Below, piece by piece: positions 1 through 5,763 of a stretch of 6,121 bases of DNA (positions within the stretch are counted from its first letter, which is position 1; every line of letters begins with the position of its first letter). A program made the translations under genes and the position numbers. The DNA is from Pseudomonadota bacterium (GTDB taxonomy: Bacteria > Pseudomonadota > Alphaproteobacteria > Rhodobacterales > Rhodobacteraceae): positions 1 to 6,121 of the forward strand of contig JAQBUS010000084.1 in NCBI GenBank assembly GCA_027623875.1. The letters are read 5' to 3'. The notes under the pieces were generated by a model. The model worked only from the letters and a program-made list of their open reading frames with translations. It ran no database searches and was not told the DNA's origin.

Positions 1-1754
1 CCGAGTCCGAACCCGATTACTACTGGGGCAAGAATTGCAAGCGCTCCTGGTAATACCATTTTACGTAATGCCGCCTGAGTTGCTATATCCACACATCGTG
101 CTGTATCTGGTTTCCCAGTTCCTTCGAGTAAGCCAGGAATTTCTCTGAATTGCCTGCGAACTTCCTCGATCATGTCAAAGGCCGCGTCGCCAACTGCTCT
201 CATGGTCAAAGCACTCACTAGGAAAGGAAAGATGCCACCAATAAACATACCACAAAGAACTAGTGGGTCGTTGATCGCTAGAACGAAGTTTTCATCTTGA
301 GCTGAAATTTTCTCAATATACGCACTTATCAGTGCTAGAGCTGCTAAGGCAGCAGCTGAGATCGCAAATCCTTTTCCTATAGCCGCGGTAGTATTTCCAA
401 CTTCATCTAATCTATCTGTAATTTCTCGAGTTTCTTCACCCATGCCGGCCATTTCAGCAATACCACCGGCATTATCTGCAACTGGCCCATACGCATCTAT
501 GGCCATAGTTATACCAACTGTGCTAAGCATTCCAACTGCGGCCATACCTACACCGTAAAGACCAGCTGCCACGTTAGCAAAAAAGATAACAGCTGCAATT
601 GTTAACACAGGTAAAGCTACTGATTCCATTCCAACTGCAAGGCCTGCAATCATAACGGTCGCTGGACCAGTCTCTCCACCTTTAGCTATCTTACGAACTG
701 GATTTCCGCCGGTGTAGTACTCGGTTATTAATCCTACACTAATACCTCCTACGGCACCGATTAGAACCGCCATCCAGACACCAATAGACGCACTTGTTGC
801 AGCAACTACAAAGTATGCAACTGCGATAAATAAGACAGCTGAACCAATTGTTCCAAAGCGAAGGGCTACAGCTGGACTTTGGCCGGAAAAAAGTCTTACA
901 GATAAAATACCTATCAGCGAACAGACCAATCCTGTGGACGCTAAAAGTAATGGCATAAACTGTAAAGCTTCTCTGTCACCACCTAGGCTATTTACTGTTG
1001 CTACCGACATTGTTGCGGCAAGAGCAATTGATGCAATCATTGAGCCGCAATAACTTTCAAAAATGTCTGAACCCATACCGGCAACGTCACCAACATTGTC
1101 ACCGACGTTATCAGCTATTACTGCTGGATTGCGCGGATCGTCTTCTGGGATACCTGCCTCGACTTTACCAACTAGATCTGCGCCAACATCAGCACTTTTA
1201 GTAAAAATACCTCCGCCAACTCGACTAAATAAAGCTACGGATGAAGCGCCCATAGCAAAGCCTTCGATAGAGTGAATGGTTTCTACATTTCCAGCCATGT
1301 AATAATAAAGAACACCAACACCGATTAAACCTACAGAGGCAACAGTAAGACCCATTATCGAGCCACCCGCAAACGCAATGTTTAGAGCTGCCGCTGCACC
1401 TTTAGTATTTGCAGCCACGGCTGTTCGAACGTTTGCGTGTGTTGCCGCGTACATTCCAAGATAGCCTGCTACTCCAGAGCACGCTGCGCCCAAAGCGAAT
1501 GCAACAGCTGTTCCTACCCCTAAGCTAAAATAGAGAGCCACGATACATACTGCACAAAACATAGCAAGAATTTTATATTCTCGATTCATGAAAACCATAG
1601 CGCCTAAGTGGATTTCATCAGCGATTTCCTTAACTTTACCTTCGCCACCAGGACTTTGAAGGATTTTCATATAAGTTAGGAAGGCAGCGATCATTCCTAA
1701 GGCCCCTAGACCTATTGGCATAATGGCACTTGAAAGCATTGCGGTGGGGAGCAT
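1..1754 (-). CDS. hppA: Membrane-bound ion-translocating pyrophosphatase, K+-dependent type (C-terminus missing)
   Basis: Integral membrane pyrophosphatase that couples hydrolysis of pyrophosphate to export of H+ or Na+ across the cytoplasmic membrane. The minus-strand frame is open for 584 codons from ATG at 1754-1752 to the window edge. The start is supported by AGGA seven bases upstream. Family hallmarks seen: DVGADLVGKVE (residues 189-199) and the Asp-rich run D216, D219, D223, D230, which bind Mg-PPi; ITEYYTGG (343-350); and DNAGGIAEM (427-435). Many hydrophobic helices lie between them. The segment GNTTAAIGKG (453-462) has Ala457 and Gly460, as in the K+-dependent subfamily; K+-independent enzymes have Lys and Thr there. 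The last PPi-binding region (the GDPxKDT-type motif) and roughly 100 or more C-terminal residues lie outside the window. The gene is divergent from groES. Identity is certain; whether it pumps Na+ or H+ is not settled. Confidence 0.97.
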   Translation of the reverse strand, partial: MLPTAMLSSAIMPIGLGALGMIAAFLTYMKILQSPGGEGKVKEIADEIHLGAMVFMNREYKILAMFCAVCIVALYFSLGVGTAVAFALGAACSGVAGYLGMYAATHANVRTAVAANTKGAAAALNIAFAGGSIMGLTVASVGLIGVGVLYYYMAGNVETIHSIEGFAMGASSVALFSRVGGGIFTKSADVGADLVGKVEAGIPEDDPRNPAVIADNVGDNVGDVAGMGSDIFESYCGSMIASIALAATMSVATVNSLGGDREALQFMPLLLASTGLVCSLIGILSVRLFSGQSPAVALRFGTIGSAVLFIAVAYFVVAATSASIGVWMAVLIGAVGGISVGLITEYYTGGNPVRKIAKGGETGPATVMIAGLAVGMESVALPVLTIAAVIFFANVAAGLYGVGMAAVGMLSTVGITMAIDAYGPVADNAGGIAEMAGMGEETREITDRLDEVGNTTAAIGKGFAISAAALAALALISAYIEKISAQDENFVLAINDPLVLCGMFIGGIFPFLVSALTMRAVGDAAFDMIEEVRRQFREIPGLLEGTGKPDTARCVDIATQAALRKMVLPGALAILAPVVIGFGL

Positions 1755-1830
1755 GAAGGTATCCTTTATTCTAAGTAAAATAATTGTGTGTACAGTAACA
1801 AACCTATCGATTAGGCCTGAAAACAAGGCG

Positions 1831-1859
1831 CGTATATCCCTTATAGATACTGCTGTAAA
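1831..1859 (-). promoter_or_regulatory. Candidate sigma-70 type promoter for hppA
   Basis: Read on the minus strand, TTTACA (1859-1854, five of six matches to the -35 consensus) is followed after 17 bases by TATACG (1836-1831, four of six at -10). Transcription would start near 1825 and give a leader of about 70 bases before the hppA ATG. Spacing and position are good, but the -10 match lacks the final T. It was picked by eye from an AT-rich region, so chance is a real alternative. Confidence 0.3.
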
Positions 1860-2000
1860 GTAAAGATTAGGGTCAGTTTATGGTAGGTAATAGTTAACAG
1901 GATATCCCAGTGTGTAGGTGGGGTGAAATTAAAAGGATGCTCTTGCAAGCTTTGACTAAATTTTAATTATATAATTTTTTTATTTTTTTTATTGAGGATA

Positions 2001-2029
2001 CTTGACTCTATTAGTGCTGATACCTATCT
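2001..2029 (+). promoter_or_regulatory. RpoH (sigma-32) type heat-shock promoter of groESL
   Basis: CTTG (2001-2004), an 18-base spacer and CCTATCT (2023-2029) match the alphaproteobacterial heat-shock promoter pattern CTTG-N17/18-CYTATNT at every defined position. Transcription would begin near 2036, immediately before the CIRCE operator, leaving a leader of about 80 bases. The same DNA can be read as a sigma-70 promoter (TTGACT at 2002-2007, TATCTG at 2025-2030, 17-base spacer), but that -10 is poor. The T-rich DNA just upstream could serve as an UP element. RpoH control is inferred from pattern match and position. Confidence 0.65.
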
Positions 2030-2037
2030 GCACAATG

Positions 2038-2064
2038 TTACCACTCTCATGGTGAGAGTGCTAA
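2038..2064 (+). promoter_or_regulatory. CIRCE operator (HrcA binding site)
   Basis: The inverted repeat TTACCACTC (2038-2046), nine bases, GAGTGCTAA (2056-2064) matches the CIRCE consensus TTAGCACTC-N9-GAGTGCTAA with one mismatch, at the fourth base of the left arm. The spacer itself starts TCA and ends TGA, extending the dyad inwards. CIRCE is bound by the HrcA repressor, whose activity depends on GroEL in studied bacteria, so free chaperonin represses its own operon. The element lies just downstream of the promoter and upstream of groES, the usual place. Confidence 0.92.
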
Positions 2065-2117
2065 TTGTCCAAAATTAGGACGGAAATATTTAAACTGTGA
2101 GCTAAGGAGCTACTAAC

Positions 2118-2405
2118 ATGGCATTAAACCCGCTTCATGACCGCGTGCTAGTAAGGCGCGTAGAAGGCGAAGAAAAAACGGCCGGTGGACTTATAATCCC
2201 AGACAACGCCAAAGAAAAACCTGCAGAGGGAGAAATTGTTTCTGCTGGAGAAGGTGCCCGCAAAGACAGCGGCGAACTTATCGAGATGGCTGTAAAAGTA
2301 GGCGATAAAGTCCTATTCGGTAAATGGTCAGGAACCGAAGTTTCGGTTGATGGCGAAGACTTATTAATCATGAAAGAAAGCGATATTTTAGGCATTCTGT
2401 CTTAA
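2118..2405 (+). CDS. groES: Co-chaperonin GroES (Hsp10)
   Basis: GroES is the heptameric lid that caps GroEL in the cytoplasm and closes the folding chamber. The 95-residue protein is the usual length. It shows the N-terminal PLHDRVLVRR strand (5-14), the mobile loop (about 16-34) with the hydrophobic tripeptide LII (25-27) that contacts the GroEL apical domain, and the C-terminal DGEDLLIMKESDILGIL segment. FGKWSGTEV (68-76) is characteristic of alphaproteobacterial GroES. The start is set by AAGGAG at 2104-2109, eight bases before ATG. groEL follows after 49 bases, so the two form one operon under the RpoH-type promoter and CIRCE element upstream. It ends with TAA, which matters for judging the TAA inside groEL. 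The gene appears intact. Confidence 0.98.
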   Translation: MALNPLHDRVLVRRVEGEEKTAGGLIIPDNAKEKPAEGEIVSAGEGARKDSGELIEMAVKVGDKVLFGKWSGTEVSVDGEDLLIMKESDILGILS

Positions 2406-2454
2406 TCGTATAAACTTTTAAATTTAATTATAATTTAATTAGGAGCAAGAAAAC

Positions 2455-3519
2455 ATGGCTGCTAAAGAAGTCAGATTTAGTACACACGCACGTGACGGTA
2501 TGTTGCGAGGCGTTAATATTCTAGCGGATGCTGTAAAAGTAACGCTTGGACCAAAAGGCCGAAACGTAGTTTTGGATAAGTCTTTTGGGGCACCGCGTAT
2601 CACAAAAGATGGTGTTACAGTTGCGAAAGAAATAGAACTTTCAGATAAGTTCGAAAACATGGGCGCCCAAATGATTAAAGAGGTCGCCCAGCGTACGAAT
2701 GACGAAGCTGGAGATGGAACAACAACTGCAACAGTTCTAGCTCAAGCGATCGTTAAGGAAGGATTAAAATCCGTAGCTGCGGGTATGAACCCGATGGATC
2801 TCAAGCGCGGCATTGATCTGGCGACAGCAAAAGTTGTTGAGGCACTGAAGAAAGCGTCTAGACCAGTTAAAGACAGTAGTGAAGTTGCTCAGGTTGGAAC
2901 AATCTCTGCAAATGGTGAAAAAGAAATTGGAAGACAGATTTCTGAAGCTATGCAGAAGGTTGGCAACGAGGGTGTCATAACTGTTGAAGAAAACAAAGGT
3001 TTGGAAACAGAAACAAACGTAGTTGAGGGTATGCAATTTGATAGGGGTTACTTGAGTCCTTATTTTGTAACTAACCCAGATAAAATGACTGTGGAACTGG
3101 AAGACGTCTACATTCTGCTTCACGAGAAAAAATTATCTTCTCTTCAACCTATGGTTCCGCTTTTGGAGTCGATCATTCAGTCCACTAAACCACTTTTGAT
3201 TATTTCAGAAGATGTTGAGGGTGAAGCTTTAGCTACTCTAGTGGTTAATAAGCTTCGGGGTGGATTAAAGATTGCAGCTGTTAAAGCTCCTGGTTTTGGA
3301 GATCGTCGTAAGGCAATGCTTCAAGATATAGCAATTTTGACTGGTGGTCAGGTAATTTCCGAAGATTTAGGAATGAAACTTGAGTCAGTAACTATTGATA
3401 TGTTGGGGACAACAAAACGTGTTTCGATTACCAAAGATGAAACAACTATTGTTGACGGTGCAGGATCAAAAGCTGAAATAGAAGCCAGAGTTTCTCAAAT
3501 TCGTCAACAAATTGAGTAA
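2455..3519 (+). CDS. groEL: GroEL N-terminal part as read to the premature stop (354 residues)
   Basis: This is the product predicted if the TAA at 3517-3519 terminates translation. It contains the N-terminal equatorial segment (about 1-133), the first intermediate segment (134-190) and nearly all of the apical domain (191 to about 376 in E. coli). It lacks the second half of the equatorial domain, the catalytic Asp398 and most ring contacts, so it should neither assemble nor cycle ATP as a chaperonin. An isolated apical domain can bind unfolded protein, but the equatorial piece here would be incomplete and probably unstable. Confidence 0.75.
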   Translation: MAAKEVRFSTHARDGMLRGVNILADAVKVTLGPKGRNVVLDKSFGAPRITKDGVTVAKEIELSDKFENMGAQMIKEVAQRTNDEAGDGTTTATVLAQAIVKEGLKSVAAGMNPMDLKRGIDLATAKVVEALKKASRPVKDSSEVAQVGTISANGEKEIGRQISEAMQKVGNEGVITVEENKGLETETNVVEGMQFDRGYLSPYFVTNPDKMTVELEDVYILLHEKKLSSLQPMVPLLESIIQSTKPLLIISEDVEGEALATLVVNKLRGGLKIAAVKAPGFGDRRKAMLQDIAILTGGQVISEDLGMKLESVTIDMLGTTKRVSITKDETTIVDGAGSKAEIEARVSQIRQQIE

Positions 3520-4104
3520 ACAACTTCTGACTATGATAAAGAGAAACTTCAGGAGCGAGTTGCAAAGCTGGCTGGTGGAGTTGCTATTATTAAAGTTGGT
3601 GGTATGACTGAAGTTGAAGTTAAAGAGCGAAAAGATCGAGTTGATGATGCTCTTAATGCTACAAGAGCAGCCGTTCAAGAAGGTATAGTTGTTGGGGGCG
3701 GTGTTGCACTACTCCAGGCGTCTAAAAGTCTTGAAAACTTGAAGAGTGAAAATGCAGATCAAGCTACTGGTATCAAGATTGTTCGCAAGGCGATCGAAGC
3801 TCCGTTACGACAAATAGCTGAAAATGCTGGTATCGATGGCGCTGTTGTGGCTGGTAAAATTCTTGAAAGCACTGACCCAACCTTTGGTTTTAATGCTCAA
3901 ACAGAAGAGTACGGTGACTTGTTCGCTTTTGGTGTTATCGATCCTGTGAAAGTTGTTCGTACAGCTCTCGAGGATGCCGCATCTATTGCTGGCTTGTTGA
4001 TTACCACTGAAGCTATGATTGCTGATGCCCCTTCAAAAGACGGCGGCGGCGGCGGCGGAATGCCAGACATGGGCGGAATGGGCGGAATGGGCGGAATGAT
4101 GTAA
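3520..4104 (+). CDS. groEL: GroEL C-terminal part downstream of the premature stop
   Basis: The frame continues without a break after the TAA, opening with TTSDYDKEKLQERVAKLAGG, which is the expected GroEL continuation. It carries the end of the apical domain, the second intermediate segment with VDDALNATR (Asp398) and the C-terminal equatorial domain with VVGGGVAL. The first ATG is at 3604 (Met384), giving 166 residues if translation restarted there. That ATG has only weak GGTGGT-type purines in front and no good ribosome-binding site, and it lies 84 bases past the stop. Independent translation is therefore doubtful; this is best read as the second half of one gene. Confidence 0.65.
   Translation, partial: TTSDYDKEKLQERVAKLAGGVAIIKVGGMTEVEVKERKDRVDDALNATRAAVQEGIVVGGGVALLQASKSLENLKSENADQATGIKIVRKAIEAPLRQIAENAGIDGAVVAGKILESTDPTFGFNAQTEEYGDLFAFGVIDPVKVVRTALEDAASIAGLLITTEAMIADAPSKDGGGGGGMPDMGGMGGMGGMM
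4072..4098 (+). repeat. Tandem 9-base repeat coding the GroEL Gly-Gly-Met tail
   Basis: Three perfect copies of GGCGGAATG stand at 4072-4080, 4081-4089 and 4090-4098, with a fourth copy at 4054-4062 after a GGC run. They encode the flexible GGM tail that projects into the GroEL cavity. Such repeats can slip by whole units without shifting the frame. The tail here ends GGMM. Confidence 0.9.
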
Positions 4105-4129
4105 TTCTGTTCTTCTATAAAAAATTTTT

Positions 4130-4156
4130 AAAGGCTCGCTTTTGCGGGCCTTTTTT
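4130..4156 (+). terminator. Intrinsic terminator of the groESL operon
   Basis: GGCTCGC (4133-4139), a TTTT loop (4140-4143) and GCGGGCC (4144-4150) form a seven-pair GC-rich stem with one G-U pair. AAA in front and six T's behind (4151-4156) can lengthen the stem or act as the release tract. It begins 26 bases after the groEL stop. On the opposite strand the G-U becomes an A-C mismatch and the T tract is interrupted (TTTAAAAATTTTTT), so it may also stop tldD transcripts, but less well. Confidence 0.88.
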
Positions 4157-5585
4157 ATAACTTGGAACCTCCCACAGTTAAACCACCGATCAATAGGGTG
4201 GGTTGCCCAACCCCGACAGGTACCCATTGACCTGCTTTCCCACAATTTCCAATTCCTGGGTCTAAACTCATGTCATTGCCTATGGCACGGATTTTTCTTA
4301 ATGCGCTGGCCCCGTCGCCAATAATAGTTGCACCATGAACAGGGTTGGTTATTTTTCCCCCTTTTACGCGATAAGCTTCGGTGCAAGAGAATACAAACTT
4401 TCCATTGGTGATATCAACTTGACCCCCACCGAACCCCACGGCGTATACGCCATCTTTTAAATCAGCCAAGATGTCTTTTGGATTATCTTGACCTGACAAC
4501 ATGTAGGTATTTGTCATTCTTGGCAGTGGAGTATGAGCGTAACTTTCCCTTCGCCCATTTCCAGTAGGTTTTACGCCCATTAACCGGGCATTTTGTCGAT
4601 CCTGCATATAGCCAACAAGAATACCATTCTCGATCAGAACATTTTTTTTACTTGGAGTACCTTCGTCATCAATGGATATCGACCCTCTTCTGTTTGGTAT
4701 GGTCCCGTCGTCCAATATAGTAACGCCTTTGGAAGCTATCTGAGTCCCCATAAGTTCACAAAATGCACTTGTTTTTTTTCTATTAAAATCACCTTCTAGC
4801 CCATGACCAATCGCTTCATGAAGTAATATACCGGGCCAACCGGGGCCAAGAACAACGTCGTGAACTCCAGCTGGAGCGGGTGTTGCGGTTAGGTTCAGAT
4901 TTGCAATTCTAACCGCTTCAACTGCCAACGGTTTCCACCTGTCATTTTCCAAAAGCTTTTTTAAGCCTTCACGGCCGCCATACCCTGCTGAACCTGTTTC
5001 TCTTCTTCCATTTTTCTCGACAATAACAGAAATACTTAAACGGGTCATCGGTCGAAAATCCTTAAAAATTAACCCGTCAGGTCTGAGTATGGATATTTCC
5101 TGGATACCAGCGGCCATGCTTACCGATGCTTGAACGACACTTTTATTTAATTCCCGTGTAAAAGTATCTATCGTTTGTAGGATTTCTACTTTTTGAACAA
5201 AATTGAAATCATCGATCGGATCTTCATGCATATATAATTTTTGGTTGGTTTGAGATGGAGAGATCGAGATCAATCCACCGCCAGCTCCGACTGCTAGGTG
5301 GGCTGTTTTCGCGGCTTTAATAATAGATTTTTCTGATATATCACTTGAATGCGAATAACCTGTCGTTTCGCCCCTAACAACTCTTAATCCAAAGCCCTCT
5401 GACGCATTGTAATTAGCACTTTTTAACCGACCATCTTGTAACAAAAAACTTTCCCCTTTTTTGCGTTCAACAAAAAGCTCCCCATCATCTGCTCCATCTG
5501 TTGCCGTTTTGAGAATTGAGAGAATTTTTGTTTGATCAAGGTGGCTATCAAACGGAAGAAAAGTTTTGTTATTTGGTTTTGTCAT
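4155..5585 (-). CDS. tldD: TldD zinc metalloprotease
   Basis: TldD pairs with TldE (PmbA) to form a cytoplasmic zinc protease that degrades small unfolded peptides; in E. coli it matures microcin B17 and affects stability of the CcdA antitoxin. The 476-residue length is close to E. coli TldD (about 480). The catalytic motif HEAIGHGLEGDF starts at residue 256, with His256 and His261 as likely zinc ligands and Glu257 as the base. The third ligand is Cys448 in GIGNCGKAGQ. Other TldD-specific stretches are SIDDEGTP (304-311), PTGNGRRESYAH (340-351), GFGGGQVDIT (384-393) and the C-terminal PVGVGQPTL (456-464). ATG at 5585-5583 follows AGGA at seven bases. The gene converges on groEL and is divergent from coxB; its stop codon lies in the groEL terminator. 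No tldE/pmbA partner is in the window. It appears intact. Confidence 0.96.
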   Translation of the reverse strand: MTKPNNKTFLPFDSHLDQTKILSILKTATDGADDGELFVERKKGESFLLQDGRLKSANYNASEGFGLRVVRGETTGYSHSSDISEKSIIKAAKTAHLAVGAGGGLISISPSQTNQKLYMHEDPIDDFNFVQKVEILQTIDTFTRELNKSVVQASVSMAAGIQEISILRPDGLIFKDFRPMTRLSISVIVEKNGRRETGSAGYGGREGLKKLLENDRWKPLAVEAVRIANLNLTATPAPAGVHDVVLGPGWPGILLHEAIGHGLEGDFNRKKTSAFCELMGTQIASKGVTILDDGTIPNRRGSISIDDEGTPSKKNVLIENGILVGYMQDRQNARLMGVKPTGNGRRESYAHTPLPRMTNTYMLSGQDNPKDILADLKDGVYAVGFGGGQVDITNGKFVFSCTEAYRVKGGKITNPVHGATIIGDGASALRKIRAIGNDMSLDPGIGNCGKAGQWVPVGVGQPTLLIGGLTVGGSKL

Positions 5586-5763
5586 TTTGAGATCCTAAAT
5601 TTTCAAGCAAGGTACCTCTATCGGTAGCTAACACACCTGCGGCATGGTAGCGCGAGGTGAATTGATGCGCTTGCCCCTTTTTCTGTAATATGGTTTCTCC
5701 AAGTTAAATTACAACGGGGTATTTTGGTTAATCGATTACTCTTTTAAGGATAGGAAGTGTGAA
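5586..5763. other. Divergent tldD/coxB spacer with an imperfect inverted repeat
   Basis: This 178-base spacer must hold the promoters of both tldD and coxB. The clearest structure is CACCTGCG (5634-5641) opposed by CGCGAGGTG (5651-5659) across a nine-base gap; it pairs as eight base pairs with one bulged G. It could be an operator dyad or a small hairpin. No tldD promoter stood out on the minus strand. Confidence 0.5.
5662..5691 (+). promoter_or_regulatory. Weak candidate promoter for coxB
   Basis: TTGATG (5662-5667) and TAATAT (5686-5691) are 18 bases apart, each matching four of six bases of the sigma-70 consensus. The start point would be near 5698, about 65 bases before the coxB ATG. The match is weak and chosen by eye. 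Confidence 0.25.

Larger units (their letters stand above)
1755..2117. other. Divergent hppA/groES control region (363 bases, no gene)
   Basis: This spacer separates the divergent hppA and groES starts. From left to right it holds the hppA ribosome-binding site and leader, a weak candidate hppA promoter near 1831-1859, about 90 bases with no recognised signal, an AT-rich tract (about 1951-1993) with long T runs, the heat-shock promoter of groESL (2001-2029), the CIRCE operator (2038-2064) and the groES ribosome-binding site AAGGAG (2104-2109). I see no small gene, tRNA or riboswitch fold in it. Confidence 0.8.
2455..4104 (+). pseudogene. groEL: Chaperonin GroEL (Hsp60), frame interrupted by one in-frame TAA
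   Basis: GroEL is the 14-subunit ATP-driven folding chamber of the cytoplasm. The whole frame from ATG 2455 (AGGAG at 2441-2445) to TAA 4102-4104 is 549 codons plus stop, the normal length, and its numbering runs parallel to E. coli GroEL. Visible are GDGTTTATVLA with Asp87 (equatorial ATP site), the apical substrate-binding residues Tyr199, Tyr203, Phe204, Leu237, Leu259, Val263 and Val264, the catalytic Asp398, Gly414-416, and a GGM-rich tail. The only defect is TAA at 3517-3519 (codon 355), where relatives have Glu (QIEE), a one-base change from GAA. Everything beyond it is well conserved with no frameshift, so decay is very recent or the base is wrong. If TAA is real, the full protein is not made from this copy. 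I list it as a broken gene, but a sequence error is about as likely. Confidence 0.9.

Noticed and set aside
998..1275. Two overlapping plus-strand open frames of about 70 codons
   Set aside because: They lie antisense inside the conserved PPi-binding part of hppA, have low-complexity composition and no ribosome-binding sites; they are shadows of hppA.
1952..1975. TTGACT followed by TATAAT on the plus strand as a second groES promoter
   Set aside because: The spacer is only 12 bases, too short for a sigma-70 promoter, and no other -35 fits that TATAAT.
2764..3123. Minus-strand open frame of 119 codons inside groEL
   Set aside because: It is antisense to strongly conserved groEL, its Phe/Asn/Cys-rich product resembles nothing known to me, and there is no start signal. 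The same holds for the shorter minus-strand frames over groES and groEL.
3517..3519. Reassigned or recoded TAA (sense codon, or special amino acid) in groEL
   Set aside because: groES, tldD and groEL itself end in TAA, no bacterial code known to me reads TAA as sense, and selenocysteine and pyrrolysine use TGA and TAG.
3500..3610. Frameshift as the cause of the groEL interruption
   Set aside because: The frame is identical before and after the stop (the distance from 2455 to 3604 is a multiple of three), and the residues on both sides align without gap; only a base substitution is needed.
4142..4799. Short plus-strand open frames within the tldD region
   Set aside because: They are antisense to well-conserved tldD motifs and show no independent coding signs.
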